From contig CAJUCE010000003.1 in assembly GCA_910584865.1 (NCBI GenBank), positions 124,001 to 188,000 of the forward strand: 64,000 nt of DNA. The letters run 5' to 3'. The notes beneath the pieces are model-generated. The model was not told the DNA's origin. It made no database searches and worked only from the letters and a program-made list of their open reading frames with translations. Position numbers and translations under genes: made by a program. Positions 7,943 through 16,652 of this stretch are shown here, in pieces. The DNA is from an uncultured Acetatifactor sp. GTDB taxonomy: Bacteria > Bacillota > Clostridia > Lachnospirales > Lachnospiraceae. Numbering within the stretch: the first letter of the stretch is position 1; every line of letters starts with the position of its first letter.

Positions 7943-7975
7943 TTATATAGTTATAACCCCTCCTGTTTTTTCGAA

Positions 7976-9328
7976 TTATATGTCCTTGCCTGCCACAGCC
8001 ATATCCCGCACAAGTATGGCCGGAGAACCGAATTTTCCCCTGAGAAGCTCCAGGTCGTTCCCGATGATCTCCACCTTCTTCAGCAGCTCAAAGAAACTGC
8101 CGGATACGGTGATATTTTTCACGGGAGCGCCCTTTTTGCCCTCCGTGATCAGGAAGCCCTTGGAAGACAGGGAGAAGTCTCCGCTGACCGGATTTGCCCC
8201 TGCGTGCAGCCCCTCCAGATCCGTTATATAGAGTCCTTCCCCGGCTGCCCGGAATATGTCCTCCAGGGCGCTGCCCTCACCCTGCGACGGATGCAGATAG
8301 AATGTGAAAGGACTGACGCCCACGACGGAAGAATAGGATGCCTTGCTGGCGTTTCCCGTGGACTTCACCCCGGCCTTGGCAGCGGTCTTCAGATTGTGGA
8401 GCAGCGTAGCGAGTACACCGTTCTCCACCACGTTTTTGGCATAGGCGGCCACACCTTCCCCGTCAAAGGTCCTCTTCACCATGCTGTCCTTATACCTGGG
8501 ATCGTCCGTGATGGTGACAATGTCCGCCGCGATCTTCTCCCCTTCCTTGTCCTTCAGCAGGGACATCCCCTTCTGGGCCTGCTCCGCGGAAAATACAGAC
8601 GAATAGGTGGCAAGAAGCGTGGCCATGGCCTTATTGGAGAACACAACCGTATACTTTCCGCTGGGAATACTGCCGGCCCCAATGGTGGATACGGCTTCCT
8701 CCACAGCCTCCCCCGCGATCTCCTTCAGGTCAAGCTCCTGGATCGTTCTACCATCCTTCACCTTAAAGCCGTCATACATTTCCCCATTGTCTTCCACAAT
8801 CGCCATACCGTAGCTGTTCGCCATGGAAAACTCGTCTTCCAGGTCCAGTCCGTTGGAATTGCAGAGGGCGTACTTCTGGCTGCCATAGACGATATACGCC
8901 TGGGTGCCGTCCACCACACGTCTGTCCGCCCGGTACAGCTCCTTCTGAAGCGCAAGCGCCGTCTCCACCAGCTCCGCGCCGGAGGGCCGGGGGGAATCAT
9001 TCTTCTCACACACGGCATAACTGTCGCCCTTTTTATGGATAAAGCACTCTTCCTCGCTCTCAATGGATCCGGCATTTTCCAGTGCCCGCGACACCAATGA
9101 CCGGGCTTCCTCCTCCGTCAGATTCTCCGTTGACGCGTATCCTGCCTTGCCGCCTATGATACAGCGGAAGCAGACACCCATGTTCTCCTCCGTGGTGTAT
9201 CCCTTCACTTCTTCCTTGTAGATCTCGACAGAATCCGACCAGCCGCCCTCGTAATATAACTCATAATCCGCGATCCCGTTTTCCACGGCGTATCTGATCA
9301 CGGCTTCCTTAAATTCCTGATATGTCAT
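7976..9328 (-). CDS. TldD/PmbA family protein, TldE (PmbA)-like subunit
   Basis: A 450-residue member of the TldD/PmbA (U62) family. It has the family core (EIYKEEVKGYTTEENMGVCF, SGKYTVVFSNKAMATLL, VSGDFSLSSKGFLITEGKKG) but lacks the HExxxH metal site of its neighbour. It is therefore the TldE/PmbA-type structural partner rather than the catalytic subunit. In E. coli TldD and TldE form a metalloprotease that trims unfolded peptides such as the microcin B17 leader and the antitoxin CcdA. Here the two genes are adjacent (47-nt gap, tldD first) and share a terminator, consistent with a heteromeric complex. The native substrate is unknown. Confidence 0.85.
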   Translation of the reverse strand: MTYQEFKEAVIRYAVENGIADYELYYEGGWSDSVEIYKEEVKGYTTEENMGVCFRCIIGGKAGYASTENLTEEEARSLVSRALENAGSIESEEECFIHKKGDSYAVCEKNDSPRPSGAELVETALALQKELYRADRRVVDGTQAYIVYGSQKYALCNSNGLDLEDEFSMANSYGMAIVEDNGEMYDGFKVKDGRTIQELDLKEIAGEAVEEAVSTIGAGSIPSGKYTVVFSNKAMATLLATYSSVFSAEQAQKGMSLLKDKEGEKIAADIVTITDDPRYKDSMVKRTFDGEGVAAYAKNVVENGVLATLLHNLKTAAKAGVKSTGNASKASYSSVVGVSPFTFYLHPSQGEGSALEDIFRAAGEGLYITDLEGLHAGANPVSGDFSLSSKGFLITEGKKGAPVKNITVSGSFFELLKKVEIIGNDLELLRGKFGSPAILVRDMAVAGKDI

Positions 9329-9375
9329 CTTAACCTCTCATTCTGCCTTTCTTAAGGCTTCATTTTATAAAATCC

Positions 9376-10755
9376 TCAGCGTCCCCCCACTACAATGGAA
9401 GAAACCCTGATCAGCGGCTGTCCCACATCCGTGGGAATGCTGCCCGAAGAAGCGCCGCACATGCCCTGGGCCCTGGCTACATTTTTGCCCACCATGTCGA
9501 TATTCATCAAAATCTCCGAACCCTTGCCGATGAGGCTGGCGCCGCGGACAGGCTCGCAGATCTCGCCGTTTCGGATCACGTATCCCTCATCCACGGAAAA
9601 GTTGAACTGGCCGGTTACAGGATTCACGGAGCCGCCGCCCATGCTCTTGGCATAGAGACCGTATTCTATAGAAGAAATGATATCCCTGTCTTCATCCTGC
9701 CCTGCCGCTATGTAAGTATTGGTCATGCGGGATGTGGGTTCGTAACTGTAGCTCTGGCGTCTGGAACTGCCGGTGGACGCCATGCCCATCCTGCGCCCGT
9801 TCAGTTTATCGATCATGTAGCTCTTCAGGATACCGTTTTCAATGAGCACATTCCTCTGGGCCGGCGTTCCCTCGTCGTCGATATTTATGGAACCCCAGGA
9901 ATTGGGAATGGTGCCGTCGTCGATGGCCGTCACCTTCTCGTTTGCGATCTGGGTTCCCAGTTTCCCTGCAAACTGGGACTGGCCCAGTGCCACGGAAGAC
10001 GCCTCCAGGGAATGTCCGCAGGCCTCATGGAAGATCACGCCGCCAAAGCCATTCTCTATGGCCACGGGCATGGTACCCGCCTTGATGTAACCTGCATGCA
10101 GCATGGTGACTGCCTGGCGGGAAGCCTCCCTGCCAAGCTCCTTCGGGTCATATTCCGAAAGAAGCTCCAGTCCCTTCCGTGCGCCGTGGTTTACGCTGCC
10201 GTCCTGATTCTCCCCATCCCTGCTGGCGATGGAGGTAACCACGATCCTGTTGCGAATCTGCCTGTCATGGGTAAGCAGGCCCTCGCTGGTGGCGATCATG
10301 ATCTGGTGATCCACCTCCAGATAGCTTCCGCTGACCTGGCTGATCTCGTCACCGTATTCCTTCGCGGCCAGGCATGCCTCTCGCACATACTCGATTTTCT
10401 CCGCGTTGCGCACATCCGCAGGCACGATCTTCACCGGATGGATATCCCCGAAGAGGCGCTCCCGCAGAAGGATGTCCTCCACTGCAGCTGTACCTGTAAG
10501 GGCATCCGCCACTTTGGAAGCACAGCTTAAAACCGCCTCCGGGGCCAGAGAGGAAGCGGAACCGGATACGCACCTTGTCCCCTTGAAAATCCGGATGCCC
10601 ACCCCGGATATCACGGCGTCGGCGATCTTATCCGTCTTGCCGGATATCAGGTTGATGTTCTTGTTCAGGGTGTGCTCCGCGAACACCTCCGCATAGTCCG
10701 CGCCGGTGGCGAGGGCACGCCTCAAGGCTTCTTTTACCAGTTGTCTTGATAACAT
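9376..10755 (-). CDS. tldD: TldD metalloprotease catalytic subunit
   Basis: A 459-residue protein from ATG 10755 (AGGAGGT 6 nt upstream). A longer frame to 10869 would run back into the end of pnp and is rejected. The zinc-protease motif HEACGHSLEA is near residues 243-252, preceded by ENGFGGVIF. The C-terminal CGASSGSIPTDVGQP is typical of TldD. It pairs with the PmbA-like product of the next gene. A hairpin at 10809-10844 separates it from pnp. Confidence 0.9.
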   Translation of the reverse strand: MLSRQLVKEALRRALATGADYAEVFAEHTLNKNINLISGKTDKIADAVISGVGIRIFKGTRCVSGSASSLAPEAVLSCASKVADALTGTAAVEDILLRERLFGDIHPVKIVPADVRNAEKIEYVREACLAAKEYGDEISQVSGSYLEVDHQIMIATSEGLLTHDRQIRNRIVVTSIASRDGENQDGSVNHGARKGLELLSEYDPKELGREASRQAVTMLHAGYIKAGTMPVAIENGFGGVIFHEACGHSLEASSVALGQSQFAGKLGTQIANEKVTAIDDGTIPNSWGSINIDDEGTPAQRNVLIENGILKSYMIDKLNGRRMGMASTGSSRRQSYSYEPTSRMTNTYIAAGQDEDRDIISSIEYGLYAKSMGGGSVNPVTGQFNFSVDEGYVIRNGEICEPVRGASLIGKGSEILMNIDMVGKNVARAQGMCGASSGSIPTDVGQPLIRVSSIVVGGR

Positions 10756-10808
10756 ATGTAACCTCCTGTTGAAAATATTAGTATGGAAATTTCTGATAAT
10801 ATATAGTA

Positions 10809-10846
10809 AATCCCCTGTCGAACCTGCCGGGACGACAAGGGATTCC
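10809..10846 (-). terminator. Probable terminator after pnp
   Basis: Imperfect inverted repeat: AATCCCCTGTCG (10809-10820) and CGACAAGGGATT (10833-10844), starting about 9 nt after the pnp stop. The downstream T-tract on the minus strand is weak (TTTACTATAT), so partial read-through into tldD is possible. Confidence 0.55.
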
Positions 10847-10852
10847 TGATTC

Positions 10853-12943
10853 TTATTTCTGAGCCACATCCTTCATAGAGAAACTGATCCTGCCCATCCT
10901 GTCCTTGCCAAGGCAGACCACAGTAACCACATCGCCCAATGTCAATACGTCCTCCACGCGGTTAATCCTCTCCCTTGCAATCTTGGAGATATGCACCATA
11001 CCCTCCTTGCCGGGAGCAAACTCAATAAAAGCGCCGAACTCTTTGATGCTGACAACTTTGCCCTTGAAGATCTGGCCTTCTTCAAAATCGGTCACAATAA
11101 TCTGAATCATCTCCACAGCCTTGTCCATCATTTCCTTGTCCGTTCCGCATACAGATACATTGCCGTCATCGGTAATATCGATCTTTACTCCTGTACGGGC
11201 AATGATCTCGTTGATGGTCTTGCCTCTCTGGCCCACTACATCACCGATTCTCTCCGGATCGATTTGGATGGAAATGATCTTGGGAGCCAGCGGCCCTACC
11301 TCCGGCCTGGGCATCGAGATAGCGGGCTTCATACAATTGTCCATAATGAAGAGTCTCGCCTCACGACATCTGGCGATAGCCCCCTCCACTATCGGTCTGG
11401 TCAGGCCATGAATCTTTATATCCATCTGAATGGCTGTGATACCTTCCGTCGTACCGGTTACCTTGAAATCCATATCTCCAAAGAAGTCTTCCAGGCCCTG
11501 GATATCCGTAAGCAATATATAATCATCATCGGTCTCTCCGGTCACCAGTCCGCAGGAAATACCTGCCACCATCTTCTTGATGGGAACGCCCGCCGCCATC
11601 AGGGACATGCAGGAAGCGCAGGTGGATGCCATGGACGTGGAGCCGTTGGACTCGAAAGTCTCGGACACTGTACGGATGGCGTAGGGGAACTCCTCCTCGC
11701 CGGGAAGCACAGGAATCAAAGCCCTCTCTGCCAGCGCGCCATGACCGATCTCTCTTCTTCCGGGTCCGCGGGAAGGCTTTGTCTCACCAACGGAATAGGA
11801 AGGGAAATTGTAATGGTGCATATAACGTTTGCTGACTTCATTTTCATCCAGCCCGTCTATTCTCTGCTGCTCGGACAGCGGCGCCAGGGTACATACATTA
11901 CAGATCTGAGTCTGTCCGCGGGTGAACATAGCGGAGCCATGCACTCTGGGAATAATGTCAACCTCTGCCGCCAGAGGACGGATCTGGGTAATGGCACGTC
12001 CGTCCGGACGTTTGTGATCCTTCAGAATCATCTTGCGCACGGTCTTCTTCTCATACTGATAAACAGCCTCATCCAAGATCGCAAGCCAGTCCTCTTTCTC
12101 GGCAAATGCTTCCTCCAGTTTGGCTGTCACATTCCTGATATTCTCTTCCCTGACCTGCTTCTCATCGGTAAATACCGCCGTTTCCATCTCTTCCGGGGGA
12201 ACCAGTCTCCTGATTTCCTCGAACATTTCCTCCGGAATGGCACAGCTTGTGTAAGCATGTTTCTCCTTGCCCACCTCTGCCACAATCTTGTCGATAAAAG
12301 CAATGATAGTCTGGTTGATCTCATGGGCCTTGTAAATGGCTTCGATCATCTTCGCCTCCGGAACCTCATTTGCTCCGGCCTCAATCATGATCACCTTCTC
12401 CCTGGTGGAAGCCACAGTCAGGTTCAGGTCACCGTTCTTCCATTCTTCCTGAGAAGGATTGATAATGAACATACCGTCCGCCAGCCCCACCTGTGTCATG
12501 GCACAGGGGCCGTCAAAAGGAATGTCCGATATAGATGTTGCTATCGCCGCCCCCAGCATGGCCACCAGCTCCGGACGGCATGCCGGATCAACGCTCATGA
12601 CCATATTGTTCAATGTCACATCATTGCGGTAATCCTTGGGAAACAGGGGACGCATGGGTCTGTCTATAACCCTGCTGGTCAGCACTGCATTTTCGCTGGC
12701 CTTTCCTTCTCTCTTATTAAATCCCCCGGGGATCTTGCCCACTGCATACAATTTCTCTTCGTATTCTACACTCAGCGGGAAAAAATCGATTCCTTCTCTG
12801 GGCTTCTCTGACGCAGTGGCAGTAGAAAGCACCACCGTATCCCCATAATGCATGAACGCACATCCGTTTGCCTGCTTTCCTACACGGTTGATGTCAACTT
12901 TCAATGTGCGTCCGGCCAATTCCATTTCATAAGTCTGATACAT
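10853..12943 (-). CDS. pnp: Polyribonucleotide nucleotidyltransferase (PNPase)
   Basis: A 696-residue 3'-5' phosphorolytic exoribonuclease, a core component of RNA decay. The start is ATG 12943 with GGAGGAGAA upstream. Domains in order: first RNase PH domain (MELAGRTLKVDINRVGKQAN), linker helical domain, second catalytic RNase PH domain (RPDGRAITQIRPL, GSAMFTRGQTQ, MDIKIHGLT), KH domain (VVGQRGKTINEIIARTGVKI) and a C-terminal S1 domain (EGQIFKGKVVSIKEFGAFIE). The gene follows rpsO, the usual Firmicute order. Its untranslated leader carries a very long stem-loop (13028-13114), a candidate autoregulatory element. Confidence 0.97.
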   Translation of the reverse strand: MYQTYEMELAGRTLKVDINRVGKQANGCAFMHYGDTVVLSTATASEKPREGIDFFPLSVEYEEKLYAVGKIPGGFNKREGKASENAVLTSRVIDRPMRPLFPKDYRNDVTLNNMVMSVDPACRPELVAMLGAAIATSISDIPFDGPCAMTQVGLADGMFIINPSQEEWKNGDLNLTVASTREKVIMIEAGANEVPEAKMIEAIYKAHEINQTIIAFIDKIVAEVGKEKHAYTSCAIPEEMFEEIRRLVPPEEMETAVFTDEKQVREENIRNVTAKLEEAFAEKEDWLAILDEAVYQYEKKTVRKMILKDHKRPDGRAITQIRPLAAEVDIIPRVHGSAMFTRGQTQICNVCTLAPLSEQQRIDGLDENEVSKRYMHHYNFPSYSVGETKPSRGPGRREIGHGALAERALIPVLPGEEEFPYAIRTVSETFESNGSTSMASTCASCMSLMAAGVPIKKMVAGISCGLVTGETDDDYILLTDIQGLEDFFGDMDFKVTGTTEGITAIQMDIKIHGLTRPIVEGAIARCREARLFIMDNCMKPAISMPRPEVGPLAPKIISIQIDPERIGDVVGQRGKTINEIIARTGVKIDITDDGNVSVCGTDKEMMDKAVEMIQIIVTDFEEGQIFKGKVVSIKEFGAFIEFAPGKEGMVHISKIARERINRVEDVLTLGDVVTVVCLGKDRMGRISFSMKDVAQK

Positions 12944-13027
12944 AAATTCTCCTCCATTCCATCTTTTTACAAGCAACTAACAAACATCCCGTCTCTCTGC
13001 ACGGCCATGTACTGTCTTCTACCCCTC

Positions 13028-13114
13028 AGGAACAGAAGATACCGAAACTACTGAAAAAAACATGTAATTCTCTTCATATTTTTTTCAGTGGTCTCGGAAC
13101 ATTCTTCTGTTCCT
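13028..13114 (-). promoter_or_regulatory. Long stem-loop in the pnp 5' leader
   Basis: Nested inverted repeats: a perfect 12-bp outer arm (AGGAACAGAAGA 13028-13039 / TCTTCTGTTCCT 13103-13114), a 4-bp middle arm (CCGA 13042-13045 / TCGG 13094-13097), and a 15-bp inner arm (13050-13064 / 13075-13089, one mismatch) with a 10-nt loop. The total is about 31 pairs in 87 nt, ending 84 nt upstream of the pnp start. Its length and position resemble the RNase III-cleaved leader through which E. coli PNPase represses itself. That role here is inferred. A smaller 7-bp hairpin lies at 13146-13177. Confidence 0.65.
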
Positions 13115-13209
13115 GCCCTGCAACTGCGCATGTCATGAAAACGCCTCTGACGTTGTTTTAATCCCAGAACCGTCAGACGGCCGCACTTTCCTGGAATGCC
13201 GCTCTTCCA

Positions 13210-13258
13210 TTACGATAATAAGCAGACCTGAAATGCTTTTACTGCATTTCAAGCCTGC
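13210..13258 (-). terminator. Hairpin after rpsO, probable (partial) terminator
   Basis: Stem GCAGACCTGAAATGC (13222-13236) against GCATTTCAAGCCTGC (13244-13258), 7-nt loop, followed on the minus strand by TTATTATCG. It lies just past the rpsO stop. In other bacteria a stem-loop here is a processing/termination site between rpsO and pnp. Confidence 0.65.
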
Positions 13259-13275
13259 CCTGTTTACACTGTCTG

Positions 13276-13542
13276 TTATTTTCTCAAACCAAGTCTCTCG
13301 ATTAAAGTACGATATCTCTCGATATCTTTCTTCTTCAAATACTCCAGAAAACCACGCCTCTGACCTACCATCTTCAGCATACCGCGGCGGGAATGATGAT
13401 CCTTGGGATTCACCTTTAAGTGCTCTGTCAGCTCCTGAATCCTTGCTGTCAGTACCGCCACCTGCACCTCAGGTGAACCGGTATCACCAGGGGTCCTGGC
13501 ATACTCATTCATAATCGCCGTTTTCTTTTCCTTTGAAATCAT
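13276..13542 (-). CDS. rpsO: 30S ribosomal protein S15
   Basis: An 88-residue protein, the standard length, from ATG 13542 with GAGGAGGAAG upstream. A longer frame back to 13569 is not used. It matches S15 throughout: ARTPGDTGSPEVQVAVLTAR, then LKVNPKDHHSRRGMLKMVGQ, ending with RYRTLIERLGLRK. It binds 16S rRNA near the three-way junction of the central domain. It has its own promoter and a structured leader of about 106 nt, as expected for an autoregulated ribosomal protein gene. Confidence 0.98.
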   Translation of the reverse strand: MISKEKKTAIMNEYARTPGDTGSPEVQVAVLTARIQELTEHLKVNPKDHHSRRGMLKMVGQRRGFLEYLKKKDIERYRTLIERLGLRK

Positions 13543-13648
13543 TGTTCTTCCTCCTCTCGATTTTACCACCTGATACTAAGACCGGGGCGGAGTATCCCAC
13601 ATCCGAGTATCGGTTGAGACGGCATATCTGCATGCCCGTCTGTCATAC
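13543..13648 (-). promoter_or_regulatory. Structured 5' leader of rpsO, candidate S15 autoregulatory RNA
   Basis: Between the predicted start site and the rpsO codon lie a hairpin of about 8 bp with one bulge (13618-13640), a small CCGA/TCGG hairpin, and GATACT/AGTATC arms (13572-13577 / 13591-13596) just upstream of the ribosome binding site. S15 autoregulates through such leaders in several bacterial groups with different folds. Which fold applies here was not determined. Confidence 0.5.
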
Positions 13649-13654
13649 CTGTCT

Positions 13655-13683
13655 ATCATAGCATATTCCCTGCAAAATGTAAA
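13655..13683 (-). promoter_or_regulatory. Sigma-A promoter of rpsO
   Basis: Minus-strand TTTACA (13683-13678), 17-nt spacer, TATGAT (13660-13655); one mismatch in each hexamer. Confidence 0.7.
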
Positions 13684-13736
13684 CCGGATTTTTCGGATTT
13701 GCCGGATTTTGTATCGGAATTTCAGAATTAATTTCC

Positions 13737-14771
13737 TTAATCCTGGAGAATTCGGACGTATTTTACGGGACTGCGGTATTTGTAGTTGCTGATCTTGATC
13801 CCTGTCCGCTCATTGCTGGCATGTACCACCTGGCCCCCGCCGATGTAAATCGCCACATGATTAATGCTGCCTCTGCTATTGCCATAGAAGATCAGGTCTC
13901 CCGGCTGCAGATCTCCGGCTGTGATCTTGGTACCGTAGCCTGCCTGGGAAGCAGCATGATGGGGCAGAGAAATACCGTATTTCTTGAATACGCTCAACAC
14001 GAAACCGGAACAATCCGCTCCCTTGGTCAGGCTGGTGCCGCCCCATACATAACGGTTGCCCACGAACTGCTTGGCATACTCCACCAGATCCACACGGACA
14101 TCCGACACTCCCTGGCCGTAAAGAAGCTCTGTCATTGTAATCGCCGTATCCAGCTTTTCCTCTACCGTCACATATTCCGCCGATACATATGCTTCATCCG
14201 CATCCACGGCTACTTTGATCCAGCCGTCCAAGGTCTCCAGATAATCCATCTCTTCCCCTGATGCCACCTGGGTCAGGATTGCGCTCTCCGTATCGGGCTG
14301 CTCTCTCACATTCAACCCGTCTCCCTTCACTACCACCACAGTGCGCACAATCTCATTTGCCTTCAGCTTCGCATCCGGCCCCACCAGCAGATAATCCGTG
14401 TTGACGTAGCCCTCTACCTCTCCGGACTTGATATGAGCCCATCCGTCTGCCACCTCCAGCACTTCACAGGCCGAGTCCTTGGGCATCTTTCCCACCATCT
14501 TCCCGTCTGTGGACGGACTCTCTCTCACATTGAGATTGCCGCTCTCCACATTCGCAATTCCTATGTTGGTATATCCCCAGGCAGCCCCTTCCGCCTGCTG
14601 TGCAAGTTCAATATATTCTTCCGTAGATAATGTGGTCTCCAAAACAGATGCCACACCCGCCGCCGGCAGTACATTTCCTTCTTCTGCATATACCGGTAAG
14701 GGTTTCAATGCCATACAAAGTATCAAACCTGCCGAAGCCGCTGCTATCTTCCTGTTTTTTGAGTATCTCAT
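13737..14771 (-). CDS. Secreted NlpC/P60 peptidoglycan endopeptidase with two SH3 domains
   Basis: A 344-residue protein. Residues 1-29 are a signal peptide (KIAAASAGLILCMALKPLPV, AxA-like end VYAEEG). Two bacterial SH3 repeats follow, about 68-128 (NLNVRESPSTDGKMVGKM) and 143-200 (GLNVREQPDTESAILTQV). The NlpC/P60 cysteine-peptidase domain (about 222-344) has catalytic Cys254 (GADCSGF), His305 (INHVAIYIGG) and a third polar His317 (VVHASN). It should cleave peptide cross-links of peptidoglycan outside the cell. It has a perfect sigma-A promoter with a WalR-type box just downstream of the -10, so control by the WalKR cell-wall regulator is likely. Confidence 0.93.
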   Translation of the reverse strand: MRYSKNRKIAAASAGLILCMALKPLPVYAEEGNVLPAAGVASVLETTLSTEEYIELAQQAEGAAWGYTNIGIANVESGNLNVRESPSTDGKMVGKMPKDSACEVLEVADGWAHIKSGEVEGYVNTDYLLVGPDAKLKANEIVRTVVVVKGDGLNVREQPDTESAILTQVASGEEMDYLETLDGWIKVAVDADEAYVSAEYVTVEEKLDTAITMTELLYGQGVSDVRVDLVEYAKQFVGNRYVWGGTSLTKGADCSGFVLSVFKKYGISLPHHAASQAGYGTKITAGDLQPGDLIFYGNSRGSINHVAIYIGGGQVVHASNERTGIKISNYKYRSPVKYVRILQD

Positions 14772-14804
14772 GTAATCTCTCCCAAATTAATATTTGACAA
14801 AATT

Positions 14805-14821
14805 GTTACAGATTTGTTACA
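14805..14821 (-). promoter_or_regulatory. WalR (YycF)-type operator, TGTAAC-N5-TGTAAC
   Basis: The minus strand reads TGTAAC, five bases (AAATC), TGTAAC. This is an exact fit to the WalR direct-repeat consensus TGTWAH-N5-TGTWAH, which in Bacillus and Staphylococcus marks cell-wall hydrolase genes. It lies about 12 nt after the -10 hexamer, overlapping the initially transcribed region, a position that would suit repression. Confidence 0.65.
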
Positions 14822-14832
14822 CCTCAACAAGA

Positions 14833-14861
14833 ATTATACAGGCATGCATGTTTTCTGTCAA
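14833..14861 (-). promoter_or_regulatory. Perfect consensus sigma-A promoter of the NlpC/P60 gene
   Basis: Minus-strand TTGACA (14861-14856), 17-nt spacer, TATAAT (14838-14833). A full consensus match implies strong basal transcription held in check by a regulator. Confidence 0.85.
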
Positions 14862-14913
14862 CCGTTTTTGAATACTTTTTTACATTTTTTTAATTTTTTA
14901 TTAAATTCTTCCA

Positions 14914-16545
14914 TTAATCTTCCTCTGCAGTGATCACCGCAAAGGCAATATTCGTAGCATGGTCAGCCACTCGCTCCAGACCGGATGCGATATCGGAAAA
15001 CATCATCCCTGCCTCCGGAGAACATTCCCCTCTGGTAAGACGCTGCACATGACTCTTCTGCATGGCCTTTTCTCTTGCATCCACCTCATCCTCCAACGCA
15101 ATCACATCCTGCATATGGCTCTCGTCGCTTCTGGCAAACATATCCACAGAATACCGGATCAGGCGAGTCACCATTTCCAAAAGCTCTCCCAGCTCCCGCT
15201 GCGCTTCCCGGCTGATGGTCACACCGGTCTCCCTGCGCTGTCTTGCTGCATCCGCCACATTCTCCGCATGATCGCCGATTCTCTCGATATCGTTTGCCAC
15301 ATGGAACAGCGCGCCGATACTCTTCAAATCTTCTATGGGCAGTGTGGTCTGGTTAATCTTCACCAAGTAATCCGTGATGGCATGGTTCAGGAAATTGATA
15401 TTCTTCTCTACCTCATATACCTCTTCGATATCCTCTTCATCCAAAGTAATCAGCGCATTCATGGCACGGGTCAGATTCTCGCTTGCAAGAGAAGCCATAC
15501 GATCCAGCTCCTTTATTACTTCCACCACTGCCGTGGCCGGATTAAATACAACCTTATCCCCTATGTATTTCAGCTGATAGCTTTCCCGGTAGTTCACCTT
15601 CCTGTCCTCGCCGGGCACGCAGAGGCAGGACAGCCTGACTATTGCCTTCGAGAACGGGAAGAGGACGATCACCTGGAATATCTTGATAATCGTATGTGCG
15701 TTTGCCACAAAACGCCCCTTATCCGAAGAGACCGCCCAGATCATCTTCATCACCGGCTCTTCTGCTGCAAACAGAATGATATACAGCAATGCCGTACCGA
15801 TTACATTAAACCAAAAATGGATCAGCGCCGCCCTCTTGGCATCCTTTTTACCCGCCATGGATGCCAGCAGCGCAGTGGTACAGGCTCCGATATTACAGCC
15901 CAGAATAATATAGAGGGAAATGCGCAGAGACAGCAGATCCTGATTCGCCAGCAATAAAACAATACTGACCGTGACGGAAGAACTCTGAATAATCGTCGTC
16001 AAAAGCAGTCCCACCAGAGTCGCCACAAAGGGAGTCTTCAGGGAAGCCATGAGATTCACAATCTCCGGGATCTCACGCATGCCGGCCATGGAACTGGACA
16101 TGGTACTCAATCCCAAAAACAGAACGCCGAAACCAATGATGATATCTGCAAATTTTTTGACCTTATCAATCTTGCAGAACATGGCCGCAAGTACGCCTAC
16201 CAGCAGAATTACAGGTGCATATGCAGATAAGTTGAAGGAGACTAACTGCGAAGTGACTGTGGTACCGATATTGGCGCCGAAGATAACGCCCGCCGCCTGG
16301 TACAGATTCATCAATCCGGCATTGACGAAGCTGACTACCATGGCTGTACAGGCCGATGAAGACTGGATAATACCGGTAAAGATAATACCTACGATCATCC
16401 CTGAAAAACGGTTGGTGGTAAATATCTCCAAAATACGGCGAAGTTTCGCGCCGGCAACTTTCTCTATGGAATCGCTCATGACTCGCATGCCAAAAAGAAA
16501 AAGACCTAAACCGCCTGCCATTGACAATAGTATGTTTACACTCAT
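14914..16545 (-). CDS. Na+/phosphate cotransporter family protein with PhoU-like domain
   Basis: A 543-residue protein from ATG 16545 (GGGAGAAG upstream). The N-terminal membrane half carries the two inverted NaPi repeats with their QSSS motifs (GIIFTGIIQSSSACTAMVVS and LTTIIQSSSVTVSIVLL) and about 8 helices (MSVNILLSMAGGLGLFLFGM). The C-terminal part (about 340-540) is a PhoU-like helical domain (FHVANDIERIGDHAENVADA, SGLERVADHATNIAFAV). It resembles the YjbB/NptA type of sodium-dependent phosphate transporters; phosphate as substrate is inferred from the family. It has its own promoter, separate from the ribF operon upstream. Confidence 0.9.
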   Translation of the reverse strand: MSVNILLSMAGGLGLFLFGMRVMSDSIEKVAGAKLRRILEIFTTNRFSGMIVGIIFTGIIQSSSACTAMVVSFVNAGLMNLYQAAGVIFGANIGTTVTSQLVSFNLSAYAPVILLVGVLAAMFCKIDKVKKFADIIIGFGVLFLGLSTMSSSMAGMREIPEIVNLMASLKTPFVATLVGLLLTTIIQSSSVTVSIVLLLANQDLLSLRISLYIILGCNIGACTTALLASMAGKKDAKRAALIHFWFNVIGTALLYIILFAAEEPVMKMIWAVSSDKGRFVANAHTIIKIFQVIVLFPFSKAIVRLSCLCVPGEDRKVNYRESYQLKYIGDKVVFNPATAVVEVIKELDRMASLASENLTRAMNALITLDEEDIEEVYEVEKNINFLNHAITDYLVKINQTTLPIEDLKSIGALFHVANDIERIGDHAENVADAARQRRETGVTISREAQRELGELLEMVTRLIRYSVDMFARSDESHMQDVIALEDEVDAREKAMQKSHVQRLTRGECSPEAGMMFSDIASGLERVADHATNIAFAVITAEED

Positions 16546-16605
16546 TTGTTTCTTCTCCCGAATGGTTTTTACGTTTACTGCGCCTATACCGACGCGTGCC
16601 ATTTC

Positions 16606-16634
16606 ATTGTACGGGAAAAGACAAAATTTTACAA
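16606..16634 (-). promoter_or_regulatory. Sigma-A promoter of the Na/Pi transporter gene
   Basis: Minus-strand TTGTAA (16634-16629), 17-nt spacer, TACAAT (16611-16606). Confidence 0.6.
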
Positions 16635-16652
16635 TACTTTTCCGAATAATTT

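Noticed and set aside
10991..12811. A 606-codon plus-strand frame opposite pnp
   Set aside because: Shadow of the PNPase gene, which is complete on the minus strand.
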